A DNA stretch of 64,000 nt from Gammaproteobacteria bacterium (GTDB taxonomy: Bacteria > Pseudomonadota > Gammaproteobacteria > GRL18): the NCBI GenBank assembly GCA_015488755.1, contig WFNB01000068.1:1-64000 (forward strand), written 5' to 3'. How positions within the stretch are numbered: the first letter of the stretch is position 1; each line of letters opens with the position of its first letter. The notes below the pieces were generated by a model. It saw only the letters and a list, made by a program, of their open reading frames with translations, ran no database searches and had not been told where the DNA came from. The translations under genes were made by a program, and so were the position numbers. Shown in pieces: positions 34,991-45,420 of this stretch.

Positions 34991-36379
34991 ATGCAAAATG
35001 CTTCAATAGCATCTTATACTCAGTCTTCTTTAGTTTCTGGTGCCTCAGCGCGTGCGCTAGCGACTTATATTGTTCATGATTGTGTGTCATCAGGGCATTC
35101 TCTGTCGATGCTATTGCCTTCATACCTAGAGTCTCTTAAAACAGCACAGCGTCCTTTTGCCCAAGAAGTGTGTTTTGGTTCTCTGCGCTGGTACTTTCGT
35201 TTGGATAGCCTGCTTGAATGCATGCTCACTAAGCCTCTTCGGGGTAAGAAAAAAATAGTACACTCAATATTATTGGTTGGTCTCTATCAGCTTAATTATC
35301 TGGATAAGGTTGATTATGCTATTGTTAAAGAAACAGTTAATGTCTGCGATGAACTGAAGCAATCATGGGCTAAAGGTCTGGTTAATGCTATTTTAAGGCG
35401 TTTTTTAAGAGAAAAAGAGGGCTTATTGGCCGAGTTAGATAAATCGTATGAAAGTCGCTTTGCTTACCCACAATGGTTGGTGAGCGCTATTAAACGTGCT
35501 TGGCAGGGAGAAGCTATTGAAGCGTTGTTAAGTGCCGGTAATCAGCGACCACCAATGGTGTTAAGAATTAATCAACAATTTTCGTTGGCTGATTACAAGC
35601 AACAGCTTATAGATAAAGGCTATGCATTTTCATCGTTTGCCATAAGCAATAGCGCCTATCATAAACAAACCGTTATTTTAGATAAACCGGTTGCAGTTGA
35701 ACAGTTACCACTTTTTTCAGCCGGTGCGGTGAGTGTTCAAGATGCCGCGCCTCAGTTAGCAGCGCATTTATTATCCCCTCAAGCGGGAGAGACCATCCTA
35801 GATGCCTGTGCTGCTCCGGGTGGAAAGACCATGCATTTATTTGAAGTGCAGCCACATTTAGACCAAGTCATTGCTTTAGATGTGAGTGAGCAGCGCTTAG
35901 AGCGTGTTGTTGAGAATAGTCAGCGGTTAAATATCCCATCTGAAAAACTGTCCATTCTCTCTGGGGACGCCAGTGCTCAACAGTGGTGGAATGGCGAATT
36001 ATTTGATCGGATTTTACTGGATGCACCTTGCTCTGCAACCGGTGTGATCCGTAGGCATCCTGATATTAAGTTACTGCGACGTTCCCATGATATTGAGGAA
36101 CTGGTGATATTACAGGCCAATATACTGGATAATCTTTGGCTAATGTTAAAACCCGGAGGCGTTTTATTATATGCTACTTGCTCAATTCTTCGTGATGAAA
36201 ATGATAAGCAAATTGAAGCCTTTATTGCTCGACAAATGAAGAGTAAGACTCAAGTGGAAGAGCTCCTTATTGATGAAAATTGGGGGCAGGCCATGCCTTA
36301 TGGCAGACAAATTTTGCCAGGTAAAGAAAATATGGATGGTTTTTATTATGCTTTGCTAAAAAAACCGAGCAATGGTTAA
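34991..36379 (+). CDS. rsmB: 16S rRNA (cytosine967-C5)-methyltransferase RsmB
   Basis: 462 aa. An N-terminal NusB-like RNA-binding domain (about 20-165) and a C-terminal m5C methyltransferase: motif I DACAAPGGKT, motif IV LDAPCSATG and the catalytic cysteine in YATCS. Overlaps the start of the DUF4390 gene by 8 bp. Confidence 0.94.
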   Translation: MQNASIASYTQSSLVSGASARALATYIVHDCVSSGHSLSMLLPSYLESLKTAQRPFAQEVCFGSLRWYFRLDSLLECMLTKPLRGKKKIVHSILLVGLYQLNYLDKVDYAIVKETVNVCDELKQSWAKGLVNAILRRFLREKEGLLAELDKSYESRFAYPQWLVSAIKRAWQGEAIEALLSAGNQRPPMVLRINQQFSLADYKQQLIDKGYAFSSFAISNSAYHKQTVILDKPVAVEQLPLFSAGAVSVQDAAPQLAAHLLSPQAGETILDACAAPGGKTMHLFEVQPHLDQVIALDVSEQRLERVVENSQRLNIPSEKLSILSGDASAQQWWNGELFDRILLDAPCSATGVIRRHPDIKLLRRSHDIEELVILQANILDNLWLMLKPGGVLLYATCSILRDENDKQIEAFIARQMKSKTQVEELLIDENWGQAMPYGRQILPGKENMDGFYYALLKKPSNG

Positions 36380-37145
36380 ACTAATGAAATTCCGTTCTGC
36401 TGATAGTCACTTTAGCAGTAGTAAATTTGCTGTTAGCGATATGGCGTGGCCTATTGAGCGCAGGCATAAAAAACGCTGTCTAAAGTGCCAGTTTTTTAAA
36501 ATTATTGCGGTCTTAACAATAATTTCAATTGTGGTTTTTTTAGTCTTTAATATGTTGCCCAATTGGCTTAACAAGGGTGACTTTCAAGTGCTTTCTGTGG
36601 TCTCATATCAACGTGATAAGAGTACCTTTATTGATGCGGATTTAAAAATAGACTTTCCAGAAAAGGTGGTTGATGCACTTGAAAACGGTATACCACTAAC
36701 CATTGCCGTTGAGGTACAGGTGTTTCGAGAGCGCCCTTGGTGGCGTAATGTGATCATAAAACAGTCAAGGCAACTATTTGAACTACGTTATCATCCATTA
36801 ACAAATGTTCATGAAGTTAAAAATATTGCTACGGATGCTCGCTATTCATTTAATAGTCGCAAGGATGCTATGGTTGCTTTGGGGACTATTCGTATGGCTC
36901 ACTTAATAAAAAATAATAAATTAGAAAATAATAACCAATATTACGTGCAGATGCGTTTATTGCTTGATGTCAGTCACTTACCCGTAGCATTGAGGCAAGT
37001 GGCATCATTATCACCCTCATGGCGTGTTGAAAGCACTTGGTCACGTTGGCCTATTAAACTGCGTACTGACTCTCAGATATCGGTGATAGAAAGCCAGAAT
37101 GAGGCCGAATCCACCCCGCCAGTAAAAGCAATAACACCACAGTAA
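36372..37145 (+). CDS. DUF4390 membrane-anchored protein
   Basis: 257 aa. A basic N-terminus of about 40 residues, one membrane helix (about 43-63), then a beta-rich periplasmic domain (DUF4390) with DADLKIDFPEKVVDALENG and paired Arg/Trp-rich strands. Function unknown. Its place between rsmB and ntrY is conserved in many proteobacteria, suggesting an envelope role connected with the ntrYX-type system. ATG at 36372 overlaps rsmB; a second ATG at 36384 is an alternative. Confidence 0.8.
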   Translation: MVKLMKFRSADSHFSSSKFAVSDMAWPIERRHKKRCLKCQFFKIIAVLTIISIVVFLVFNMLPNWLNKGDFQVLSVVSYQRDKSTFIDADLKIDFPEKVVDALENGIPLTIAVEVQVFRERPWWRNVIIKQSRQLFELRYHPLTNVHEVKNIATDARYSFNSRKDAMVALGTIRMAHLIKNNKLENNNQYYVQMRLLLDVSHLPVALRQVASLSPSWRVESTWSRWPIKLRTDSQISVIESQNEAESTPPVKAITPQ

Positions 37146-37176
37146 ATCTATCTGAGTGAGCAAATGAGCTGAATAT

Positions 37177-39309
37177 ATGATAAGAAAAATTTTTAGTGGT
37201 CCATTTGCTATTGTTGTGATGTTGCTGATGCTGTTTTTTTCTTTGCGCATGATCAGCAGTAGCTCGATGGATGCCGAACAATTCCAACAATTATACTATT
37301 TACTCTTGGCTGTTAATCTCGCCATTTTAAGCATGTTGGTCTTTCTAATTGCCCGCCAAGGTTGGCGCTTACGAGTTCAATTAAGGCAAAAAGTTGCTGG
37401 TTCCAGATTGACCTTAAGAATGCTGATCATTTTTGTTAGTCTGGCTATTTTACCTGCTCTGGTGGTGTACAGTTTTTCCATTCAGTTTATTCATCGTAGT
37501 ATTGATAGCTGGTTTGATGTCACAGTTGAACAGGCATTAGAAGATGCTATGGATTTAAGCCGTTCGGCCATTAATGAAAAAAAGAAAACACTCTTAAAGC
37601 AAATACGTCGGATCAGTGATGAAACCTTAACAGACTTAGACTCGCTTTCTGTTATTTCACTGGCAGAAATTAGAGAAAAAAGTGGTGTGGATGAAGTGAC
37701 GCTTTTCACTGCAAAAGGGCATGTGTTGGGCTCAAGTTCTATTGAAAAAGGTGATATCGTTCCTGACCTTCCAAGCTCTGACTTACTTCTGCCCTTGCAA
37801 CAAGGGCGAGATCATGTGGTGGTTGATTTAAGTGAAGACTCAAATCGAATGATCAGAGTGCTGGTACGGATCACCTTTGAGGGTGAAAAAGGCTTTTTGA
37901 TCCTCCAAGCAATGGCGCCATTGAGTAATCGTCAGTATCGTTTGGCTGCTAGTGTACAACAAGCCTATTCAGAATATAAAGGCTTGGTGTATTTACGCAA
38001 GCCGTTAAAGCTGAGTTTTACCCTAACGTTGTCTCTGGTCTTGCTCTTAGGTATTCTCAGTGCGGTATGGGCGGCTTTTTTCTCCGCCAAACGCATTGCT
38101 GCACCCATTCGAGATTTGGCAGAGGGTACCAAAGCCGTTGCTGAAGGTGAATATCATAAACCCATTCCACTACTTAATGACGACGACTTTGGCCTATTGA
38201 TTCAGTCCTTTAATAAAATGGTGCGACGGTTGTCACAAACTCATAATGCGCTGGAAGAAAGTCATGAACAAGCAAAACAGCAAAGAGATTATCTTGAGGT
38301 TGTGCTGAGCAATCTTTCTTCTGGTGTCATCAGTGTCTCACAAGATAAAGAAATACGCACTAATAACCCAGAAGCTAGTGTTATTTTGGGGGTTAATATT
38401 AATGAATATAAACATGCGTCACTCTTTGAACTAACAAAAGCAAAGCCTGAATTGGAACCGTTTATCCATTGGCTGATGCATTCAATAGAACACCGAGTGA
38501 AGCACTGGAGTGAAGAAGTCACCTTAAGTGAGTCGGATGGGCGCAAAATTTTACTTTGCCGTGGCAATGCTCTGGTTGATGGTGGTTATGTCATCGTTAT
38601 TGAAAATGTAACCTCATTGGTTCAAGCACAAAGAGATGCGGCATGGGGTGAGGTTGCTCGACGTTTGGCTCATGAAATTAAAAACCCATTAACCCCTATT
38701 CAGCTATCGGCAGAACGCTTGCGTCATAAATACCTAAAAACAATGAATGAGCAAGATGCTCAAATGATGGATCGACTGACATCGACAATCATTAATCAGG
38801 TTGATAGTATGAAAGAAATGGTTAAAGCCTTTTCAGAATACGCTAAAATGCCTGAGTTAAAGATGAAATCCTTGGACATAGAAAAGTTGCTTGTTGAGGT
38901 GATTGAATTGTATCAGGCTAATGATAAACTACTTATTGAACAAGATCTCAACATTGCTGGCACTTTGGTAGAAGCCGATCAGGGGCGCTTGAGGCAAGTG
39001 TTTCATAATGTGATTAAAAATGCAATTGAGGCCGCTTCTGGACAAGACAAAATAAAATTAACGATACAAAGTCGTCTAACAACCATTAATAATCAGACTT
39101 GGGCTGTGTTAGCCTTAACCGATGATGGCCCCGGTTTTCCAGACACTATGATCAGTAATATTTTCGATCCCTATGTGACAAATAAACCTAAGGGTACAGG
39201 CTTGGGGCTGGCAATTGTAAAAAAAATTATTGAAGATCATGGTGGTGCGATACACGCTGAAAATTCAATTGATGGTGCTAAAATTACCATCCGCTTACCT
39301 ATCATTTAA
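37177..39309 (+). CDS. NtrY-like sensor histidine kinase
   Basis: 710 aa. N-terminal membrane helices (three within the first about 110 residues), a periplasmic segment, another helix near 290, HAMP (about 310-365), PAS (about 375-480), then HisKA with H-box RLAHEIKNPLTPIQLSAERL and HATPase with N-box NVIKNAIEAA, DDGPGF and GTGLGLAI. The H-box with LTPIQLSAERLR is diagnostic of NtrY. It would phosphorylate the response regulator encoded 30 bp downstream. Confidence 0.9.
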   Translation: MIRKIFSGPFAIVVMLLMLFFSLRMISSSSMDAEQFQQLYYLLLAVNLAILSMLVFLIARQGWRLRVQLRQKVAGSRLTLRMLIIFVSLAILPALVVYSFSIQFIHRSIDSWFDVTVEQALEDAMDLSRSAINEKKKTLLKQIRRISDETLTDLDSLSVISLAEIREKSGVDEVTLFTAKGHVLGSSSIEKGDIVPDLPSSDLLLPLQQGRDHVVVDLSEDSNRMIRVLVRITFEGEKGFLILQAMAPLSNRQYRLAASVQQAYSEYKGLVYLRKPLKLSFTLTLSLVLLLGILSAVWAAFFSAKRIAAPIRDLAEGTKAVAEGEYHKPIPLLNDDDFGLLIQSFNKMVRRLSQTHNALEESHEQAKQQRDYLEVVLSNLSSGVISVSQDKEIRTNNPEASVILGVNINEYKHASLFELTKAKPELEPFIHWLMHSIEHRVKHWSEEVTLSESDGRKILLCRGNALVDGGYVIVIENVTSLVQAQRDAAWGEVARRLAHEIKNPLTPIQLSAERLRHKYLKTMNEQDAQMMDRLTSTIINQVDSMKEMVKAFSEYAKMPELKMKSLDIEKLLVEVIELYQANDKLLIEQDLNIAGTLVEADQGRLRQVFHNVIKNAIEAASGQDKIKLTIQSRLTTINNQTWAVLALTDDGPGFPDTMISNIFDPYVTNKPKGTGLGLAIVKKIIEDHGGAIHAENSIDGAKITIRLPII

Positions 39310-39339
39310 TATTACGGGCTACAAAATTGAGGAAGAAAA

Positions 39340-40764
39340 ATGGCATCAGCTTATATACTGGTTGTTGATGATGAACCTGATATTCGAGAATTAGTGCAAG
39401 AAATTCTTCAGGACGAAGGTTATGACGTGGATATTGCAGAGCATGGTCAGGCCGCTCGAGAATCCTGTCGAAAGAGGCGACCTGAATTAGTTTTGCTGGA
39501 TATATGGATGCCGGATATTGATGGTATTAGTCTGCTTAAAGAATGGAAAGAAAATGCCGATGGTGCCGACAATGCTAACTTTCCAGTTATTATGATGTCG
39601 GGGCATGGCAGTGTTGAAACGGCCGTGGAAGCAACCCGATTGGGAGCATATGATTTTCTAGAAAAACCCCTGTCATTGGCCAAGCTGCTATTAACTATTG
39701 AGCATGCTCTGGAAGCACATAAGCTGGATAAAGAGAATCAGGGTATGCGTCAGCAACTTTTTGCTGCTGATGAACCGATTGGTAAAAGTAAAACAATGCA
39801 AGCCTTATACCAAGAAATAGAAAAAATCTCACAGCATGACTCCAGAGTGCTTTTTACAGGTGAACCAGGTAGTGGTAAAAGTAAATATTCTCGCCTTTTA
39901 CATCGCTTAAGCAATCGTTCGGAACAGCCCTATATTGAATTAGGTGTCGCGACGTTGGATGCTGACAATTCGGCCAGTGAGTTATTTGGTTCTGAAGCGG
40001 ATGGAACTGTTTATCATGGTTTGCTAGAGCAGGCAGGCAGAGGCACACTATATATTGATGATATTGGTGATATGGATCTGGCCACACAAGGGCGTTTACT
40101 GAGTACTCTAGTGACCGGTAAATTTCAGCGTATTGGTGGCCATGAGTCTATCTTACTCAATTGTCGTATTGTTACGGCCACTCATTACCCTCTAGAAGAG
40201 TTTGTGACACAAGAAAAATTCAAATCAGAGCTTTATTTTCAATTAAATGTCTTGCAAGTAAATATTGCGCCATTGCGAGAACATTGTGAAGATGTACCCG
40301 ATTTACTCAATTATTTTCGTGATCGATTTGTTCAACAAGAACAATTTAACTATCGTGATTTTTCCATTGCAGCCCTAAATAAATTAAGAAACTATAATTG
40401 GCCGGGTAATCTATTAGAACTAAAAAATCTTGTGCAGAGATTGCTCATTGTCTCAGATGAAGAAACCATTACACTTGAAGAAGTAGATGCTAGTTTAGAG
40501 TATCAGGCAAAAAAGAGAAGTAAATCCAATTTAGAAGCAAGTGATAGTACCATGCTTAATAATGCTCTTAAATCACTATTTTCACACCCATTAAAGGAGG
40601 CCAGAGAGTTGTTTGAGAAAGCCTATCTTGAAGATAAATTAATTTCTGTTGGTGGTAGTGTAGGTAAAGTGGCACAGCTTGCGGGTGTTGAGAGAACCCA
40701 CCTCTATAGAAAAATGAAAACTTTAGGTATTGATGCTAAGAAAATAGCTAAAAAGAGTAAATAG
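39340..40764 (+). CDS. NtrX-like response regulator lacking GAFTGA
   Basis: 474 aa. A receiver domain (about 4-125; phospho-Asp in LLDIWMPD), AAA+ domain with Walker A GEPGSGKS and Walker B TLYIDDIGD, and a Fis-type helix-turn-helix at the C-terminus (GKVAQLAGVERTHLYRKM). The loop expected to read GAFTGA is replaced by GSEADGTVYHG, so it probably cannot activate sigma-54 and acts otherwise, as noted for some NtrX proteins. GAGGAA lies before ATG. Co-transcribed with the kinase. Confidence 0.87.
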   Translation: MASAYILVVDDEPDIRELVQEILQDEGYDVDIAEHGQAARESCRKRRPELVLLDIWMPDIDGISLLKEWKENADGADNANFPVIMMSGHGSVETAVEATRLGAYDFLEKPLSLAKLLLTIEHALEAHKLDKENQGMRQQLFAADEPIGKSKTMQALYQEIEKISQHDSRVLFTGEPGSGKSKYSRLLHRLSNRSEQPYIELGVATLDADNSASELFGSEADGTVYHGLLEQAGRGTLYIDDIGDMDLATQGRLLSTLVTGKFQRIGGHESILLNCRIVTATHYPLEEFVTQEKFKSELYFQLNVLQVNIAPLREHCEDVPDLLNYFRDRFVQQEQFNYRDFSIAALNKLRNYNWPGNLLELKNLVQRLLIVSDEETITLEEVDASLEYQAKKRSKSNLEASDSTMLNNALKSLFSHPLKEARELFEKAYLEDKLISVGGSVGKVAQLAGVERTHLYRKMKTLGIDAKKIAKKSK

Positions 40765-40845
40765 TTTTGAGCAAAAAAATTGCTATAAATTATGGGTATT
40801 AAGTGTTTGCTATTCAATAGCATAATCATAGAGTAATCCGTTGTT

Positions 40846-42222
40846 ATGAAAATTTTAATTTTAGGTGCTGGTCAAGTGGGTTCCTCTCTTGCTGAAAACC
40901 TTGCTAATGAAAAAAATGACATTACAGTCGTTGATCTAGACGGTCGAAAATTGGCTACTTTACAAGATCGGCTGGATATTCGCACCGTAAGAGGTCGAGG
41001 TTCACACCCTGAGGTATTACGCAAAGCAGGCTGCGATGATGCAGATATGCTGATTGCGGTCACCAATAGTGATGAAACCAATATGATTGCCTGTCAGGTG
41101 GCGTATACTATTTTTCATACCCCTAAGAAAATTGCTCGGGTACGCTCTAATCAATATATAAAATACACCGAACAATTATTTTCAAACGAAGCCTTGCCTA
41201 TTGATTATCGTATCAGCCCAGAGCAGTTAGTGACTGACTATATTACTCGCCTAATTGCCTATCCAGGCGCTTTGCAAGTATTAGACTTCGCTGGTGGTCT
41301 AGTGCAATTGGTGGCTGTGCGAGCGTTTCAGGGAGGCCCTTTGTTAGGGCATGAACTACAAGAACTACGTGAACATATGCCTGGCGTTGATACGAGAGTA
41401 GCGGCAATTTATCGTAAAGGTCATCCTATCATCCCAACAGGGGATACCATTATCGAAGAACATGACGATGTTTTTTTTATTGTTGATCGGCGCAATACTA
41501 AACAGGTTATGTCAGAGCTTAGGCGCGTGGATAAGCCGTATAAGCGTGTTATGATTGCTGGTGGTGGTAATATTGGTCAACGCTTGGCTCGTACACTGGA
41601 AGGGCGCTTGCATGTAAAAATTATTGATCATAATCCCGTTAATGCCAAAATGCTCTCAGAAGAACTGGAAAAAACCATTGTCCTACTAGGTGATGCTTCA
41701 GATGAAGAATTATTAGTGGAAGAAAATATAGAAGGGACGGATGTTTTTTGTGCCTTAACCAATGATGATGAAGCCAATATTATGTCGGCATTATTAGCGA
41801 AACGTTTAGGTGCAAGAAAAGTAATGGCACTTATCAATCGAGCGGCCTATGTTGATTTAGTTGAAAGTGGTGATATTGATATTGCCATCTCCCCTCAGGA
41901 AGCAACCATAGGTAGCCTGCTGGCACATGTACGTCGAGGCGATGTTGTTATGGTGCATTCTTTACGAAAAGGTGCTGCTGAGGCAATTGAAGCTGTTGCT
42001 CATGGTGACAAGAAAACCTCTAAAGTGGTTGGTCGTTCTATTGAAGAGATACCTCTACCACCGGGAACGACAATTGGTGCTATTGTCCGCTCTGAAGAGG
42101 TGATTATTGTCCACCATGATACGGTCATAGAATCTGAAGATCATGTGATATTATTTTTGGTTGATAAAGATCGTATTGACGATGTGGAGCGATTGTTTCA
42201 AGTTTCTGTTACCTTTATATAA
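40846..42222 (+). CDS. trkA: Trk potassium uptake regulatory subunit TrkA
   Basis: 458 aa, with two RCK halves, each a Rossmann NAD-binding domain ([13 protein letters not shown] at the start and [13 protein letters not shown] near 235) and a ligand-binding RCK_C domain. Gates the TrkH channel from the cytoplasmic face. Encoded 23 bp before trkH. Confidence 0.94.
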   Translation: MKILILGAGQVGSSLAENLANEKNDITVVDLDGRKLATLQDRLDIRTVRGRGSHPEVLRKAGCDDADMLIAVTNSDETNMIACQVAYTIFHTPKKIARVRSNQYIKYTEQLFSNEALPIDYRISPEQLVTDYITRLIAYPGALQVLDFAGGLVQLVAVRAFQGGPLLGHELQELREHMPGVDTRVAAIYRKGHPIIPTGDTIIEEHDDVFFIVDRRNTKQVMSELRRVDKPYKRVMIAGGGNIGQRLARTLEGRLHVKIIDHNPVNAKMLSEELEKTIVLLGDASDEELLVEENIEGTDVFCALTNDDEANIMSALLAKRLGARKVMALINRAAYVDLVESGDIDIAISPQEATIGSLLAHVRRGDVVMVHSLRKGAAEAIEAVAHGDKKTSKVVGRSIEEIPLPPGTTIGAIVRSEEVIIVHHDTVIESEDHVILFLVDKDRIDDVERLFQVSVTFI

Positions 42223-42245
42223 CTCTAATTAGTCCGTTTAATACT

Positions 42246-43697
42246 ATGCAACCACTTGTTATTTTACGTATCATTGGTTTACTTTTGATGATATTTAGTA
42301 CCACAGTTATGCCTTCTATTATTGTTTCTTGGTGGTATCATGATTCTGAAATGGCTGCTTTTGCAAATGCCTTTTTAGTTATTTTACTCAGTGGTTTTGT
42401 TATTTGGTTTCCAGTAAGAAACAAACAACATGATTTACGCATTCGTGATGGTTTTATTGTGGTTGTTTTGTTTTGGTTTGTTTTTGGTTTAGTCGGTTCT
42501 TTGCCTCTGTATTTTTCCAATAGTTTGCATGCCAGCTTTACCGATGCCTTGTTTGAGTCTATTTCTGCATTAACTACGACTGGAGCAACTGTTTTTATTG
42601 GTTTGGATGATTTACCCCGTTCACTGCTTTATTATCGCCAACAATTGCAATGGTTAGGCGGTATGGGTATTATTGTTCTGGCGGTGGCTGTTTTACCTAT
42701 GCTGGGCATTGGTGGCATGCAGTTGTATCGAGCTGAAACTCCAGGGCCAATAAAAGATAGTAAATTGACACCGAGGATAACGGAAACGGCTAAGGCTCTC
42801 TGGTACATTTATCTTGGTTTAACAATTGCCTGTGCATGGGTATACTGGTTTGCAGGTATGACCCCGTTTGATGCCTTGGGGCATAGCTTTTCTACGGTTG
42901 CTATTGGTGGTTTTTCAACTCATGATGCCTCTATAGGTTATTTTAATAGCCGTTTAATTGAAAGTATTGCTAGTTTTTTTATGTTGATAGCCGGTATTAA
43001 TTTTGCCTTACACTTTAGTGCCATACGGACATCTAGTCTAAAACCCTACCAGTTTGATGTTGAATTTCGTGTTTATCTGGCTATTTTAGCCTTTGCTTCT
43101 ATGGTTTCTGTATCCTATCTTTATTTTACTGAAACATTTACCACTTGGTCAGATGCCATGCATCATGGTATTTTTCAAACAATTTCAATTGGGACAACAA
43201 CAGGGTTTACTACTTCAGACTATTATAATTGGCCAGGTTTTTTGCCAGTTATGTTATTGTTTTTAAGCTTTGTGGGAGGCTGTGCTGGATCGACCGGTGG
43301 TGGAATGAAAGTAATACGAGTGATCCTTCTATTTAAGCAAGGGGTCAGAGAAATTTTTCGTTTGATTCATCCTAGTGCTCAAATACCAGTAAAAATTGGT
43401 GGCAAGGCCATGCCAGAAAATGTCAGTAATGCGATTTGGGGTTTTTTTGCTTTATATGTTGCCAGCTTTAGTGTCATGATGTTGTTTTTAATGGCTTCTG
43501 GTCTGGATCAGGTGACGGCATTTTCTGCTTTAGCTGCCTGCTTAAATAATTTGGGGCCAGGCTTAGGGGATGTAGGAGCAAACTATAAAGATATTAATTA
43601 TTTTTCAAAGTGGGTGCTGTGTTTTGCTATGTTATTAGGCCGCTTAGAGATTTTTACTTTATTGGTTGTCTTAACGCCAGCATTCTGGCGACGCTAA
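42246..43697 (+). CDS. trkH: Trk potassium transporter membrane subunit TrkH
   Basis: 483 aa integral membrane protein with four pore repeats; filter segments include SALTTTGATVF, STVAIGGFSTHD, SIGTTTGFTTSD and a fourth with ACLNNLGPGLG. Works with TrkA in K+ uptake. Ends the def-to-trkH same-strand run. Confidence 0.93.
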   Translation: MQPLVILRIIGLLLMIFSTTVMPSIIVSWWYHDSEMAAFANAFLVILLSGFVIWFPVRNKQHDLRIRDGFIVVVLFWFVFGLVGSLPLYFSNSLHASFTDALFESISALTTTGATVFIGLDDLPRSLLYYRQQLQWLGGMGIIVLAVAVLPMLGIGGMQLYRAETPGPIKDSKLTPRITETAKALWYIYLGLTIACAWVYWFAGMTPFDALGHSFSTVAIGGFSTHDASIGYFNSRLIESIASFFMLIAGINFALHFSAIRTSSLKPYQFDVEFRVYLAILAFASMVSVSYLYFTETFTTWSDAMHHGIFQTISIGTTTGFTTSDYYNWPGFLPVMLLFLSFVGGCAGSTGGGMKVIRVILLFKQGVREIFRLIHPSAQIPVKIGGKAMPENVSNAIWGFFALYVASFSVMMLFLMASGLDQVTAFSALAACLNNLGPGLGDVGANYKDINYFSKWVLCFAMLLGRLEIFTLLVVLTPAFWRR

Positions 43698-43782
43698 TTT
43701 GATATCCAAACGGTATTTCTAAGTTGATTGGGTATCAATACACTGCCTATTATCCATCGACAATAATGATAAAATAAAAACT

Positions 43783-44391
43783 ATGGAAACGATTCGTTCA
43801 AAATGGAATAAGCGTTACGGCTCTGTTCATGTCCCTAATCAGGTGATTGATGTTCTGGAGATTAACCAACACTTATTGCCAAATGAGGGAAGATCACTTG
43901 ATTTAGCTTGTGGTCTTGGGGGTAATGCGCTAAGAATGGCTGAGTTAGGCTTTGAAAGCCATGCTTGGGATATTTCTGATGCAGGCATACAAAAAGTAAA
44001 TGAATTTGCTTCTGAGCGTCAACTCAATCTATTTAGCAAACAATGTGATATTTCTGAGCAACGCCAGCAGGCTGAGATGTTAGCAATAGGCTTTGATGTC
44101 ATTATTGTCAGTCGTTTTCTTTTGCGGGAGATTATGCCAACTATTATTTCAGCGCTAAGACCCCAAGGTCTTATCTTTTATCAGACCTTTATTGAAGAAG
44201 AGCCATTGCCTGTTAGCGATGCCCCGGTAGCAGGCCCACAAAATAACCACTTTCGTTTGCAATGCAATGAGCTACTTAAGCTCTTTAGTGGGTTAACCAT
44301 CCGATACTATCGTGAAGAAAGTACTCTAGGTAAGCTTGATAAAGGTCTTCGTAATGAGGCGCTATTAGTTGGCCAAAAAAAATCAGAGTGA
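43783..44391 (+). CDS. TehB-like class I methyltransferase
   Basis: 202 aa. Motif I LDLACGLGGNALRMAE, acidic residue in SHAWDIS, and GFDVIIVSRFLLREIMP resemble TehB/tellurite-resistance methyltransferases, but the acceptor is unknown. Convergent with pdxA, 20 bp away. Confidence 0.75.
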   Translation: METIRSKWNKRYGSVHVPNQVIDVLEINQHLLPNEGRSLDLACGLGGNALRMAELGFESHAWDISDAGIQKVNEFASERQLNLFSKQCDISEQRQQAEMLAIGFDVIIVSRFLLREIMPTIISALRPQGLIFYQTFIEEEPLPVSDAPVAGPQNNHFRLQCNELLKLFSGLTIRYYREESTLGKLDKGLRNEALLVGQKKSE

Positions 44392-44411
44392 TTATTTCGT
44401 TATTATGGCGC

Positions 44412-45407
44412 TTATTGCTGGCTTTTCTTCGCCTGTATCATTTGTCTTGCTATACGAATTGCGTAGTTAAGACTGCCGATATCTGCCTGACCGGTACCAG
44501 CAATATCCAATGCTGTGCCATGATCGACTGAGGTACGAATAATAGGCAGTCCTAGTGTGACATTAACCGCTTTACCGAAGCCTTGATACTTAAGCACAGG
44601 CAGGCCTTGATCATGATACATGGCTAATACTGCGTCTGCATTGGCTAAGTTTCTTGGTGAGAAAAGAGTGTCTGCAGGTAGTGGGCCTGTTAAGTTAAAA
44701 CCTTCGGCCTTTAGCTGGGTGAGTAAAGGAATGATAATATCGAGTTCTTCCCTGCCTAAATGGCCATCTTCTCCAGCATGGGGATTGAGCCCACAGACAA
44801 GGATATGGGGGGCTGTGATACCATATTTACTTTTTAAATCGTGATTAAGAATGCTTAATACTTGTCTTAGACTATCACTGGTGATGGCTTGTGGAACATC
44901 CTTAAGAGGTAGGTGAGTTGTGGCGAGGGCAACCCGCATTTCATCAGTGGCGAGCATCATGACGACTTTTTCAGTGTGTGTTTTGCCGGCCAGATATTCA
45001 GTGTGTCCGGTAAATGGGATGCCTGACTCATTGATAATGCCTTTGTGGATGGGGCCGGTGACCATGGCATCAAAGGTCTGATCCAAGCAACCTTGAACAG
45101 CGCTATCGAGACTGTTTAGAATATAAGAGGCATTGTTTCTATTTAACAGCCCACTAACGGCTGGTTCAGGCAGTGCTATGGGTAAATAATGCACGATACC
45201 TGCCGCTGGGGTGTAGTCCATGCCCTTTTTAAATTCCAATAAAGTGATGTTTTTATTAAGTTGCTTGGCTCGTGCTTGCAACATCTGTGGATCTGCCAGC
45301 AACACAATTTGAAAATCATGTAATGATTGGGCATATTCAATGCAGATATCGGGGCCAATACCAGCGGGTTCACCGGGTGTAATGGCTAAAATGTCCGGAC
45401 TTTTCAA
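44412..45407 (-). CDS. pdxA: 4-hydroxythreonine-4-phosphate dehydrogenase
   Basis: 331 aa. NAD-dependent step of pyridoxal phosphate synthesis. Motifs ITPGEPAGIGPD, GHTEYLAGKT (metal His), CGLNPHAGEDGHLG and YHDQGLPVLKY are present. The start codon is TTG; no upstream ATG fits. Follows surA by 13 bp, the standard lptD-surA-pdxA order, but rsmA does not follow. Confidence 0.93.
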   Translation of the reverse strand: MKSPDILAITPGEPAGIGPDICIEYAQSLHDFQIVLLADPQMLQARAKQLNKNITLLEFKKGMDYTPAAGIVHYLPIALPEPAVSGLLNRNNASYILNSLDSAVQGCLDQTFDAMVTGPIHKGIINESGIPFTGHTEYLAGKTHTEKVVMMLATDEMRVALATTHLPLKDVPQAITSDSLRQVLSILNHDLKSKYGITAPHILVCGLNPHAGEDGHLGREELDIIIPLLTQLKAEGFNLTGPLPADTLFSPRNLANADAVLAMYHDQGLPVLKYQGFGKAVNVTLGLPIIRTSVDHGTALDIAGTGQADIGSLNYAIRIARQMIQAKKSQQ

Positions 45408-45420
45408 GGTCTGCTAACTC

